From: an uncultured Lachnospiraceae bacterium
Lineage (GTDB): Bacteria > Bacillota > Clostridia > Lachnospirales > Lachnospiraceae
DNA length: 49,906 nucleotides
NCBI GenBank assembly: GCA_946541955.1
Contig: CAMNJZ010000006.1
Location: 1-49,906 of the forward strand
Direction: 5' to 3'
Shown: positions 8,052 through 18,075 of the stretch, piece by piece
How positions within the stretch are numbered: the stretch's first letter is position 1
How the letters are laid out: each line of letters starts with the position of its first letter
Program-made: the position numbers and the translations under genes
Notes under the pieces: model-generated
What the model was told of the DNA's origin: nothing
What the model saw: the letters and a program-made list of their open reading frames with translations, nothing else
The model's database searches: none

Positions 8052-10079
8052 TTATTCAGCGGGCGCGGCCTTTTTCCTGGCCGTCTTCTTTGCGGGCTTC
8101 TTTTCGGCTGCGGGCTTTACCACGGCTTTGGGGGCCGCTGCCTTTCCGGCAGGGGCCTTTTTGGCAGGTGCCTTCTTCACAGAGGCGGGATCCAGCATGG
8201 GGACTTTGCGGTCGGAAGGAGCAAAGCCGTATTCCGTGATCAGCCATGCGAACTCGAAGGGCTCCAGGACATAGTCCCTGGCCAGGGCCTTTTTGCCCGT
8301 CACCACGTTGACGTAGTCCTCGACCTCATTGATCCAGGCGGTCTGCCTGTTCTCGCTGAAGTTGAAGAGGCCGATGAACTTCATGCCCTTGTTGTAGCGG
8401 CCGATGCCCAGGACATGGTTGTTGCCGGTGTCGATGGTCCAGGCTCTGGCCTCGGCTTCAAAGACGCCGTACTGCCTGCGCAGGCCCTCCAGCTTTAAGA
8501 GGCCCTGGAAGATCTTGCCTTCCCTGGTATCGGGGTCATTTCTCAATTCCGCCTCGTTCCAGTCGAAGTCGCCCCGGTGGATGTAGCGGGAATCCTCGCA
8601 CTTGATGGGATCCGTATGATAGTCGTAGTCGTTCTTCTGGCCGATCTCATCGCCGCTGTAGAGGACCGGGATGCCGGACTGGGCCAGCATCAGGGCGTGG
8701 AGCATCAGATCCAGCTGAATGCCCCGCTCCAGCTTCCATGCATTCTTCTCATACTCCGCTGCTTCGATGCCGCAGAGGGAAGCGGTGGTGCCGCAGAGTC
8801 TGGCGTCGCCCAGGCGGGGATCGTCATTGTAAAGCTCGCCTCTGGCGTCGGAGTCATAGCCGCCCATGCCCCGGAACCAGTCATTGAGGAATTTCTTGTG
8901 AGCCACCTCCTCGATGCCGAACTGGCGCAGGTACTTGTAGTCCAGGCCCCAGCCGATATCGTCGTGGCAGCGCAGGTAGTTGAGGAAGGTATAATCGCTG
9001 GGCAGCTCATAGACCGTATCCAGCTGGTGGCGGAGGAGACGGACGTCCTTGGTGGCCACGGTATGCCAGATGGAGGCCATGGTGGTCACGTTGTAGATCA
9101 TATGGCACTCAGGTTTGTCCAGGGTTCCGAAGTAGGGGACCACTTCCTTGGGCTCCATGACGATCTCGCCCAGGAGCATGGTGCCGGGACAGACGATCTC
9201 GGAGCACATCCGCATGAGGCGGACCAGGGTATGGACCTTGGGAAGGTTGCGGCAATTGGTGCCCAGCTCCTTCCAGATATAGGGAGTCGCATCCAGACGG
9301 ACGATGTCGACGCCGTGGTTGCAGAGATTGAGCATGTCGGCGGTCATGTCATTGAATACGACAGGGTTTGCATAGTTGAGATCCCACTGATAGGGATAGA
9401 ACTGGGTCATGACCACCTTGCCCGCTTCTTCGCACCAGGTGAAGTTGCCGGGGGCCGTGGTGGGGAAGACCTGGGGAACGGTCTTCTCGAATTCGTTGGG
9501 GATGGTCCAGTCGTCATAGAAGAAATATCTGTCCTGGTATTCCTTCTCGCCGGCTCTGGCCCTCTTGGCCCAGGGATGGTCCTCGCTGGTATGGTTCATG
9601 ACAAAGTCCAGGCAGATGCTCATGCCGCGGCGGTGGCATTCGGTGCCCAGCTCGGCCAGATCCTCCATGGTGCCCAGCTCAGGCTGGACCTTGCGGAAGT
9701 TGGAAACGGCGTAGCCGCCGTCGCCCCTGTCCTTGGGGCTCTCCAGCAGGGGCATCAGGTGCAGGTAGTTGACGCCGCACTCCTGGATATAGTCCAGGTG
9801 GTCCTTGACGCCCTGGAGATTGCCGGCAAAGCAGTTGGTATACATCAGCATGCCCAGGACCTTGTTGCCCTTGACCCAGTCCGGATCCGCCGTCCGGACC
9901 CTGTCCCACTCCTTAAGGAGCGGAGACCTCTCCGAATAGTACTGATAGAGCATGTCCAGCAGGTAGGCAAAGGCCTGCTCGTCATTGTGGTAAATTTCAC
10001 CATAGAGCCATTTCATCTCGTCATAGTGTTTGGCCAGACGATTCGTAAATTCCGGCTCCCAGTTCTTTTTCACTTCCAT
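8052..10079 (-). CDS. Amylosucrase-like GH13 enzyme with basic C-terminal tail
   Basis: 675 residues, with AAGAGGAGGG upstream of the ATG. The layout is that of subfamily GH13_4: a helical N-terminal region, then the barrel with YLHLMPLL, DGGYAVSNFR and FVMNHTSEDH. The predicted nucleophile is Asp263 (VDIVRLDATPY), the acid/base Glu305 (LLGEIVMEP), and the transition-state Asp lies in LRCHDDIGW at about 373-374. Known relatives act on sucrose, as amylosucrases or sucrose hydrolases. There is no signal peptide, so it is cytosolic. The last 50 or so residues form a Lys/Ala/Pro-rich tail with repeated PAKK/APAK steps, which is not part of the family fold. Its own promoter and operator lie upstream. 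Confidence 0.88.
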   Translation of the reverse strand: MEVKKNWEPEFTNRLAKHYDEMKWLYGEIYHNDEQAFAYLLDMLYQYYSERSPLLKEWDRVRTADPDWVKGNKVLGMLMYTNCFAGNLQGVKDHLDYIQECGVNYLHLMPLLESPKDRGDGGYAVSNFRKVQPELGTMEDLAELGTECHRRGMSICLDFVMNHTSEDHPWAKRARAGEKEYQDRYFFYDDWTIPNEFEKTVPQVFPTTAPGNFTWCEEAGKVVMTQFYPYQWDLNYANPVVFNDMTADMLNLCNHGVDIVRLDATPYIWKELGTNCRNLPKVHTLVRLMRMCSEIVCPGTMLLGEIVMEPKEVVPYFGTLDKPECHMIYNVTTMASIWHTVATKDVRLLRHQLDTVYELPSDYTFLNYLRCHDDIGWGLDYKYLRQFGIEEVAHKKFLNDWFRGMGGYDSDARGELYNDDPRLGDARLCGTTASLCGIEAAEYEKNAWKLERGIQLDLMLHALMLAQSGIPVLYSGDEIGQKNDYDYHTDPIKCEDSRYIHRGDFDWNEAELRNDPDTREGKIFQGLLKLEGLRRQYGVFEAEARAWTIDTGNNHVLGIGRYNKGMKFIGLFNFSENRQTAWINEVEDYVNVVTGKKALARDYVLEPFEFAWLITEYGFAPSDRKVPMLDPASVKKAPAKKAPAGKAAAPKAVVKPAAEKKPAKKTARKKAAPAE

Positions 10080-10201
10080 AAGACACTTCCCTCCTCTTTA
10101 TTTTTCGGGTCCGGAAGGCCCGGCCCCGACGGGATCAGCAGAAAAGTCCTGTACGCTGACGCCTGAATGAGCGCTCGTCAGGATACGCTTCTGCAGTAAT
10201 G

Positions 10202-10215
10202 TGTAATCGTTTTCA
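10202..10215. promoter_or_regulatory. LacI-family operator at the amylosucrase-like promoter
   Basis: TGTAATCGTTTTCA directly abuts the minus-strand -10 element, so it covers the expected transcription start. Binding there would block initiation. It shares the TGTAA-CG-TTCA frame with the site at 6861-6874. Confidence 0.75.
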
Positions 10216-10243
10216 TTATAGGATTTCAGGCCTCTTTTTACAA
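10215..10243 (-). promoter_or_regulatory. Sigma-A promoter of the amylosucrase-like gene
   Basis: Minus-strand TTGTAA (10238-10243), an exact 17-base spacer and TATAAT (10215-10220). It is one of the best promoters in the window. Confidence 0.85.
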
Positions 10244-10372
10244 TTTTTCAATTCACTGAAATTGGGCCGGAAATTTTGTGCGTTTCTAACAAAAGGAGAA
10301 AAAGACCGCCGGACATGGCAATTTTGTATAGAATACCGTAAATATGCGCTTTTATTTTTAGTATTTCTACTA

Positions 10373-10378
10373 TATAAT
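10373..10378 (+). promoter_or_regulatory. -10 element of the fba promoter
   Basis: TATAAT 73 bases upstream of the fba ATG. The -35 region (TTTTAT-like, at about 10350) is weak. Confidence 0.55.
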
Positions 10379-10450
10379 AGGACAAAAGGTCTGCCCCCTG
10401 GGCAGGTATGCCTTGAATAACCAATCACCTTAAATAAGGAGGAAAAACAA

Positions 10451-11317
10451 ATGGCATTAGTATCCGCAAAAGAAATGCTCGAGAAGGCTGTGGCCGGCCA
10501 CTATGCAGTTCCCGCAATCAACCTCAACAACCTTGAGTGGACAAAGGCTGTTCTGAAGGGCGCTCAGGAAATGAACTCTCCCATCATCGTTCAGGTTTCC
10601 GAGGGTGCCGGCAAATACATGGCCGGCTTCAAGAACGTTGCTGATATCGTCAATAACGTAATCGAGAACCAGGGCATCACCGTTCCCGTAGCCCTGCACC
10701 TGGACCACGGCACCTACAACGGCGCCTACAAGTGCATCGAAGCAGGCTTCTCCTCCATCATGTTCGACGGCTCCTCTCTTCCCATCGAAGAGAACCTTGC
10801 CAAGACCGCAGAGCTGGCAAAGGTCTGCGCTGAGAAGGGTCTTTCCCTGGAAGCAGAAGTCGGCGCCATCGGCGGTGAAGAAGACGGCGTAGTCGGCATG
10901 GGCGAGTGTGCAGATCCCGATGAATGCAAGAAGATCGCTGACCTGGGCATCACAATGCTGGCAGCCGGCATCGGCAACATCCACGGCGTATATCCTGAAG
11001 GATGGCCGGGACTGCAGTTCGATGTTCTGCAGGCCATCAAGGACAAGGTAGGCGACATGCCTCTGGTCCTGCACGGCGGCTCCGGTATCCCCGAAGACCA
11101 GATCAAGGAAGCCATCTCCAAGGGCGTAGCCAAGATCAACGTCAACACAGAGTGCCAGATCGCTTTCGCTGAAGCTACCAGAGCTTACATCGAGGCTGGC
11201 AAGGACAAGGCTGGCAAGGGCTTCGACCCCCGCAAGCTCCTGGCTCCCGGCGCACAGGCCATCACAGACATGGTCAAGACCAAGATCGAGATCTTCGGTT
11301 CCGCAGGAAAGGCCTGA
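10451..11317 (+). CDS. fba: Class II fructose-bisphosphate aldolase
   Basis: 288 residues, with AAGGAGGAAAAACAA before the ATG. It catalyses the reversible aldol cleavage of fructose 1,6-bisphosphate to glyceraldehyde 3-phosphate and DHAP in glycolysis. Class II features are visible: the metal-site region ALHLDHGTYNGA (Asp85, His86), GNIHGVYPEG (His178), VLHGGSGIP (His208), and the phosphate-binding KINVNTE segment. Length is normal for the Bacillus FbaA type. It lies divergent from the sugar locus with its own promoter and terminator, so it is probably a constitutive monocistronic gene. Confidence 0.97.
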   Translation: MALVSAKEMLEKAVAGHYAVPAINLNNLEWTKAVLKGAQEMNSPIIVQVSEGAGKYMAGFKNVADIVNNVIENQGITVPVALHLDHGTYNGAYKCIEAGFSSIMFDGSSLPIEENLAKTAELAKVCAEKGLSLEAEVGAIGGEEDGVVGMGECADPDECKKIADLGITMLAAGIGNIHGVYPEGWPGLQFDVLQAIKDKVGDMPLVLHGGSGIPEDQIKEAISKGVAKINVNTECQIAFAEATRAYIEAGKDKAGKGFDPRKLLAPGAQAITDMVKTKIEIFGSAGKA

Positions 11318-11347
11318 TTGCCTCCCCGCACTGATCCATAATGTTAC

Positions 11348-11384
11348 AAAACGGGCTTCCTCCCAAGGGGGGAAGCCCGTTTTT
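11348..11384. terminator. Bidirectional intrinsic terminator between fba and the GH13_20 gene
   Basis: Stem ACGGGCTTCC/GGAAGCCCGT (11351-11360 and 11371-11380), with further C/G pairs inside. It is flanked by A3 on the left and T5 on the right, and serves both convergent genes. Confidence 0.92.
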
Positions 11385-11434
11385 GCGTGCTAATGCCAGA
11401 GATGGCAGCGAAAGCCTGCCCATCCCTGGCTCTG

Positions 11435-13495
11435 TCATGCTTTATGCAGGATTCCCGCCTCTGCTGTCAGGACCAGGGCGGACTGGGGCGGCAGGGGCAG
11501 GGTCAGGGTCCCCTCCCTGATGGGAAAGTCCTTTTCCTTTGTCGTATAGAAGGCCCGTCTTCCCCCTCCCCAGGACATAAAGATCCTTCTGGCCCTGCCT
11601 TCCTCCGGAAAGCCGCCGTAGAGGACCTTCAGGGAGACCTCCCTTTCCGCATCCAGGCTGTTGATCACGGTAAGGAGGGCCCCGGAGGCGTCGAACCTTG
11701 CATAGGCAATGACGCCGCCCTCTCCATAGAGGGCTTTTAAGGAGCCATATTTCAGACAGGGATACCTCTTATGCAGGGCAATGATGTCCTTATGGAAGGA
11801 AAGGAGCTTTTCATCCTCCCGGCCCCAGGGATAGGGCCTTCTGTTGTCCGGGTCCGTAAAGCCGCAAAGGCCCGCCTCGTCCCCGTAGTAGAGGGTGGGC
11901 ATGCCGGGCCAGGTCATAAGAAGGACCGTTCCCTGCATAAAGACCGCCCTCCGGATCCCCTTTTCGGCGTCCCGGCTCCGCTTCTGGCCCAGGCGCCCGG
12001 CCCTGCCCGAGGTCCTGGTGAGGAAGCGGGAATGGTCGTGGTTGGAGAGCTGGTTCATGCTGATCCAGGCAGGAGCTCCTGGCATGTATGCCTGATCCTG
12101 CCAGGTCATGGCCCGCCAGAAGGCCTCCGCATTATGATGGAGGTCCTCCCTGTAATAGTCGCTGTGCTTTTCCATGCCCGTCAGGAACCAGGTCACCGGC
12201 TCCATAAAGGCCTCATAGTTCATGATGGTATCCCACTCGTCTCCCTGCAGCCAGTCCTGGGAGCCGCAGTAATTCTCCGCCAGGATCACCGCCTCGGGAT
12301 TGGCCTCCTTGACCGCCCTTCGAAAGCGCTTCCAGAAGGCGTGGTTGAAGGCCGCCGAATGCCCCAGGTCGGCTGCCACGTCCAGGCGCCAGCCGTCACA
12401 GCAGTAGGGGGGAGAGACCCACTTTTTCCCGATGCCAAGGATATACTGGCAGAGGGCCTCTGATTCTTCATAGTTCAGCTTGGGCAGGGTATCATGGCCC
12501 CACCAGCCCTCATAATGCCGGTTGTCCGGCCAGGCATCCTCCGTAAAGCCAAAGAAGGACCGGGTGGGGGCGTCCGGGTCTGTATAGGCGCCGGGTCCAT
12601 AGCCCTGCCTGCCCTGGTAGATTTTCTCCCTGTCCAGCCACTTGTGGAAGGAGCCGCAGTGGTTGAAGACCCCGTCCAGAATGACCCGGATCCCCCGCCT
12701 GTGGGCTTCCTCCACCAGGCGGGCAAAGAAGGCGCCTGAGGCCTCCAGGTTTTCCCTGTCCGTCACCCGCTGTATGTAGCGGGAGGCGTGGGCGTTGTCC
12801 CTGTCTCCCTCCGCCAGGACCTGGCCTCCGTCCTTTACGATCTTCCCGAAATGGGGATCGATATAGTCATAGTCCTGGGTATCATACTTATGGTTGGAGG
12901 GGGAAACAAAGAGGGGATTGAAGTAGATCACGTCCACCCCCAGGGCCTCCAGATAATCCAGCCTGTCCAGGACCCCCTGCAGGTCTCCTCCGTAGAATTC
13001 CTGGACATCGTTGGGGGCAGGGTCCTGGTACCAGTCGGCGATCCGCCTGGTATAGTCACCGTTATAGAAATACTCCCTGTCCAGCACATCGGTGGAGGGA
13101 TCCCCCTTGCAGAAGCGGTCCACAAAGATCTGATAGCCCACGGCCCCGGCCGGCCAGTCCGGCACCGCAAAGTCCGGGATCAGATGAAAATAGTCCGCCT
13201 TCCCGGGCCTTCCGCCTTCCACAGGGCCCCGCCTGCCATAGCGGACCCAGTCCCCCTCCCGGCTCCGGATCCTGAAATAGTAGCGGATGGGGGAGGCAGA
13301 GGCAGGGATTCTTCCCTCATAGTAGTCAAAGACCTGGTCCGACCCTGCAGGCCGCATGGGCCTGCTTTTGCCCAGGGCCCTCACAAAACAGGAAAGGGCC
13401 TCGCCCTTCCTGATCCGGAGGCGGAGACAGATTTCTCCTCCCTGTCTTTTCATAAATGCCGGTGACTGATCTGCAAACAGCGCCTCTTTGTCCAT
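11435..13495 (-). CDS. Neopullulanase/cyclomaltodextrinase-type GH13 enzyme
   Basis: 686 residues; the ATG at 13495 has GAGG 8 bases upstream. The N-terminal 110 residues look like the beta-sandwich (CBM34-like) domain of GH13_20 enzymes. The barrel follows with GYQIFVDRF, the predicted nucleophile Asp372 (GWRLDVAADLG), acid/base Glu407 (VILAENY) and the third acid Asp487 (LSNHDHSRF). These enzymes hydrolyse maltodextrins, cyclodextrins or pullulan. No signal peptide is seen, so it should act on imported oligosaccharides. A structured leader lies upstream and a shared terminator downstream. Confidence 0.88.
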   Translation of the reverse strand: MDKEALFADQSPAFMKRQGGEICLRLRIRKGEALSCFVRALGKSRPMRPAGSDQVFDYYEGRIPASASPIRYYFRIRSREGDWVRYGRRGPVEGGRPGKADYFHLIPDFAVPDWPAGAVGYQIFVDRFCKGDPSTDVLDREYFYNGDYTRRIADWYQDPAPNDVQEFYGGDLQGVLDRLDYLEALGVDVIYFNPLFVSPSNHKYDTQDYDYIDPHFGKIVKDGGQVLAEGDRDNAHASRYIQRVTDRENLEASGAFFARLVEEAHRRGIRVILDGVFNHCGSFHKWLDREKIYQGRQGYGPGAYTDPDAPTRSFFGFTEDAWPDNRHYEGWWGHDTLPKLNYEESEALCQYILGIGKKWVSPPYCCDGWRLDVAADLGHSAAFNHAFWKRFRRAVKEANPEAVILAENYCGSQDWLQGDEWDTIMNYEAFMEPVTWFLTGMEKHSDYYREDLHHNAEAFWRAMTWQDQAYMPGAPAWISMNQLSNHDHSRFLTRTSGRAGRLGQKRSRDAEKGIRRAVFMQGTVLLMTWPGMPTLYYGDEAGLCGFTDPDNRRPYPWGREDEKLLSFHKDIIALHKRYPCLKYGSLKALYGEGGVIAYARFDASGALLTVINSLDAEREVSLKVLYGGFPEEGRARRIFMSWGGGRRAFYTTKEKDFPIREGTLTLPLPPQSALVLTAEAGILHKA

Positions 13496-13596
13496 TGCAA
13501 AGCCTCGATTCCTTGTTTTCCCTTAGTATATATCCAAAGCCCTGCAAAGGGCATAAAAAAAGCCTTCTCCCGCCCGGAAATCTGTTTCGGGACAGC

Positions 13597-13631
13597 AAAA
13601 AAGACAGCACTTGGGGGGAACTGTCTTTTTT
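13597..13631 (-). terminator. Terminator-like hairpin inside the GH13_20 leader
   Basis: Perfect 11-bp stem AAAAAAGACAG/CTGTCTTTTTT with a 13-base loop, able to act on either strand. It lies between the putative promoter and the start codon of the GH13_20 gene, about 100 bases upstream of the ATG, so it would act as an attenuator there. Confidence 0.7.
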
Positions 13632-13679
13632 AGAGAAGGTATTTCTTCTTATGGGGTATAGCAAAAAACTTATAATGTA

Positions 13680-13720
13680 TTGGGGGGGTTACGCATATTA
13701 TAGTAGCATGACCTCCCCAA
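13680..13720. repeat. 15-bp palindrome centred on a -10 element
   Basis: Arms 13680-13694 (TTGGGGGGGTTACGC) and 13706-13720 (GCATGACCTCCCCAA) pair at 12 of 15 positions, with two G-T wobbles and one mismatch. The 11-base centre holds TATAAT on the minus strand at 13697-13702. It could be an operator that covers the GH13_20 promoter or an RNA hairpin. Confidence 0.6.
13697..13702 (-). promoter_or_regulatory. Possible -10 element for the GH13_20 leader
   Basis: Minus-strand TATAAT in the loop of the 13680-13720 palindrome. The -35 hexamer (CAATTT at 17 bases) is poor, which could fit an activator-dependent promoter. Confidence 0.4.
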
Positions 13721-13839
13721 ATTGGTAAATGCATAGATTCCACAAAATCAACAAACTATCGCGGTGTGATTTGTGCAAATCCACCAGCTAGAATTGTTTT
13801 TGCATTTCCTTTCGGGCTTTTTCCCGCTAAGAATCCCCC

Positions 13840-15687
<1,848 letters not shown>

Positions 15688-15725
15688 TGCTTCCTTTCAT
15701 GGAGGAGTCTCTGTCTCTGCCAGGC

Positions 15726-16256
15726 TTACTCCTCAGTAAATTCAATGGTTCCGATATAAGGAAGATTTCTGTAGCGCTGGTCGTAGTCCATGCCGTAGCC
15801 GACTACGAATTCATCCGGGATCACAAAGCCCACATAGTCGATGTCCAGGTCCACTACGCGGCGGTCCGGCTTGTCCAGGAGGGTACAGAAACGGATGGTC
15901 CTGGTGCCTCTGTCGCGGAAAAGCTCCTGCAGATAGTTGAGGGTGCGGCCGGAGTCCACGATGTCCTCCACCACCAGGACATCCTTGCCCATCAGGGGCT
16001 CGTCCAGGTCCTTGACGATCCTGACGACGCCGCTGGATTTGGTGGAGCTCCCGTAGGAGGATACGGCCATGAAGTCGATGGATACGGGGACGGTGATCCG
16101 CTTGGCCAGCTCGCACATGAAGAAGCTTGCGCCCTTGAGGACGCCGACCATGTGGACCTGTCTGCCCGCATAGTCCCTGGAGATCTGTGCGCCCAGTTCC
16201 CGGATCTTTTTGTCCATTTCCTCTTCGCTGATCAGTACTTTGATATTTTCTTTCAC
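15726..16256 (-). CDS. hpt: Hypoxanthine phosphoribosyltransferase
   Basis: 176 residues when started at the GTG at 16256, which overlaps the tilS stop codon (GTGA) and has AGGA 8 bases upstream. An ATG 6 codons earlier inside tilS is less likely. The enzyme converts hypoxanthine or guanine plus PRPP to IMP or GMP in purine salvage. The PRPP motif VVEDIVDSGRT lies at about 95-105. Other family segments are VGVLKGASFF, DFMAVSSYG and the C-terminal VGYGMDYDQRYRNLPYIG. It is translationally coupled to tilS, as in many Firmicutes. Confidence 0.96.
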   Translation of the reverse strand: MKENIKVLISEEEMDKKIRELGAQISRDYAGRQVHMVGVLKGASFFMCELAKRITVPVSIDFMAVSSYGSSTKSSGVVRIVKDLDEPLMGKDVLVVEDIVDSGRTLNYLQELFRDRGTRTIRFCTLLDKPDRRVVDLDIDYVGFVIPDEFVVGYGMDYDQRYRNLPYIGTIEFTEE

Positions 16257-17611
16257 TTTTCTTTTCCTTTCCATGTAATCTCGAGTATATACCTTGTTGT
16301 CCTGCTCACTTTAAAACGTGCGCTGATCCTGCCCCCCGGGAGCCAAAGGAGCTCGCTTCCGTGCATGGGAAGGATGATCCGGTCCCGCAGTGCCGCGGGA
16401 ATTTTCCGGTCAATCATATATCGGGCAGTGGTTTTGGAGGACCCATCCTCAGACAGGGTCAGACGGTCTCCCTTCTGCCTGGTCCTGAAATCAGGAACAG
16501 TGTTTATTTTATCATAATCAAGCCATTTCGTATACAGCATTTGCGGGACCAGGGAGAGATCCCCGTCAAAGGGAAAGACCCGGAAGGCGTACTCGGAAGG
16601 GTCCAGGGGAAAGGCCGCTCTCTCCTCCTCCCCGGGGCCTGCGCCAAGGGTCAGAAGGTCATAGGTCTTCCTGGCCGTGACCCCTCCCGGCAGGGAAAGA
16701 GAGGCGCTCCCACCCTTTTTTGCCAGGTCCAGAAGGCTCTGGACATGGACCTGGCCCAGGTCCTTTTTCCCGGAGGCGGCCAGGGAGAGGGCCCTGTAGA
16801 GGACCCTGCCCTGGATATAGGGATCCATTTCCAAAAGGGCAGGCAGGAAAAGCCTGACCCCCTCCTGGCAGGGCCGCCTGCAGTCCTCCAGGGCCCTGCT
16901 CGTCTGCTTTTCCAGGTAGCTTTCCGCTTCCCCGGCCGAAAGGGCCAGCTGGGAAAGGTGCCTGTCGGCCCCGGCGTTGACCCCTTCCTTCAAAAGGGGC
17001 AGGACCTTGTTTCTGATAAAGTTCCGGCTGTAGGAGGGATCTGCATTGGACTCATCGGTCCGGTAGGAGAGCCTTCTATCTGCAAGGTAGGCCTCGATCT
17101 GGTCCCTGGTCACAAAAAGAAGGGGGCGGATGACAGACCCGGCCACGGGCTTCATGCCGGAAAGCCCCGCCAGGGAGGTCCCCCGGCAGATATGAAAGAG
17201 GAGGGTCTCGGCCTGGTCCTCCAGGTGATGGGCCACGGCGATTTTGCCGCCTTCCTGGCCGGCCGCCTCCTCAAAGGCCTCATAGCGCAGGATCCTGCCG
17301 GCCTCCTCCACCCCGCAGCGATGGGCCGCCCCATAGGCGGCCGCGTCCACACGGACGCAGGTCAGGGGCACCTCCAGGTCTCTGCAGAGGTCCCTGCAGA
17401 AGGCCTCGTCCCCGTCCGCATTTGCCCGCAGGCCGTGGTGGACGTGGACGGCCAGAAGGGTCAGGTCCAGATCCTTTCTAAATTCTGCCAGAAGGGCCAG
17501 AAGGCAGACCGAGTCCGCCCCGCCGGAGAGTCCCAGGACCACCCGGTCTCCCCTTTCCAGCATGCCGTATCTGCCTGCGGTCTCCCTGACTTCTTGTTCC
17601 AGTGTCTTCAT
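16253..17611 (-). CDS. tilS: tRNA(Ile)-lysidine synthetase
   Basis: 452 residues. TilS attaches lysine to C34 of the CAU-anticodon tRNA-Ile so that it reads AUA. The N-terminal ATP-binding PP-loop SGGADS is at 29-34. HVHHGLRANADGDEAFC, VAHHLEDQAET and YRTDESNADPSYSRNFIRN are typical of the catalytic domain. The C-terminal third holds the tRNA-binding region with FRTRQKGDRL. It is coupled to hpt by a 4-base overlap, and divIC lies just upstream. Confidence 0.96.
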   Translation of the reverse strand: MKTLEQEVRETAGRYGMLERGDRVVLGLSGGADSVCLLALLAEFRKDLDLTLLAVHVHHGLRANADGDEAFCRDLCRDLEVPLTCVRVDAAAYGAAHRCGVEEAGRILRYEAFEEAAGQEGGKIAVAHHLEDQAETLLFHICRGTSLAGLSGMKPVAGSVIRPLLFVTRDQIEAYLADRRLSYRTDESNADPSYSRNFIRNKVLPLLKEGVNAGADRHLSQLALSAGEAESYLEKQTSRALEDCRRPCQEGVRLFLPALLEMDPYIQGRVLYRALSLAASGKKDLGQVHVQSLLDLAKKGGSASLSLPGGVTARKTYDLLTLGAGPGEEERAAFPLDPSEYAFRVFPFDGDLSLVPQMLYTKWLDYDKINTVPDFRTRQKGDRLTLSEDGSSKTTARYMIDRKIPAALRDRIILPMHGSELLWLPGGRISARFKVSRTTRYILEITWKGKEK

Positions 17612-17663
17612 AATGCCTGTCTCCGCGGGTGCTGCCCGTCACGCGTAAAAAAGAGGACCGTCC

Positions 17664-17981
17664 TTACTGGCTGTCCTCTTCCCTGAAAATGATCTCACCT
17701 TCATAGAGCAGGCCCAGCTTTTCTCTGGCGATCTGCTCGATGAATTCATCGGTCTGTGTATAGGCCCGGTATTCTTCAATATACCGGCTTCTCTGTTCCT
17801 CTTCTTCCAGCTGTTCTTCCAGCTGGCTGATATGCTCCCGGTATCCGTCCAGCTTCTTCCGCATGGAGCTGCCGCTGACGTAGACTGCAGTCAGCAAGAT
17901 GATGACGACCGTCACAGCCAGGGCGATGTTCCAGCGGTTGGTCTGCCTTTCAGATTCGCGGCTTTCTTTTCTGCCTGCCAT
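17664..17981 (-). CDS. divIC: Septum formation protein of the DivIC/FtsB family
   Basis: 105 residues, with GGAGGAAG before the ATG. A short basic cytosolic start is followed by one transmembrane helix (about 18-36), an extracytoplasmic coiled coil (YREHISQLEEQLEEEEQRSRYIEEY), and the conserved tail IAREKLGLLYEGEIIF. Proteins of this type form the FtsL-DivIC complex that activates septal wall synthesis. Its position between rqcP and tilS matches the Bacillus order. The sporulation genes yabP and yabQ, often found just upstream, are not present here. Confidence 0.88.
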   Translation of the reverse strand: MAGRKESRESERQTNRWNIALAVTVVIILLTAVYVSGSSMRKKLDGYREHISQLEEQLEEEEQRSRYIEEYRAYTQTDEFIEQIAREKLGLLYEGEIIFREEDSQ

Positions 17982-18075
17982 CTGCTGCTTCCTCCAGATG
18001 CTCCAACCTGTCCTGAACTATTATCTTACCTTATTTTCAGACAATAGGAAAGTCCCTTTAAATGGCGTGTTTTGT

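Larger units (their letters stand above)
10080..10450. other. Divergent intergenic region with two promoters
   Basis: 371 bases between the divergent amylosucrase-like gene and fba. The left half is the 5' leader of the amylosucrase-like gene and holds an operator and a strong promoter. The right half is AT-rich and holds the fba promoter. No open reading frame with a ribosome site was seen. Confidence 0.7.
13496..13839 (-). promoter_or_regulatory. Structured leader and promoter region of the GH13_20 gene
   Basis: 344 bases without a credible gene. Transcribed leftwards from the -10 at 13697-13702, the leader would be about 190 bases. It contains a terminator-like hairpin (13597-13631), then a second hairpin around 13575-13593. 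GAGAAGG followed by seven T comes later and is complementary to CCTTCTC at 13634-13640. These helices can compete, as in attenuators. No known riboswitch class was recognised. The part from 13721 to 13839 downstream of ftsH holds nothing I can name. Confidence 0.5.
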
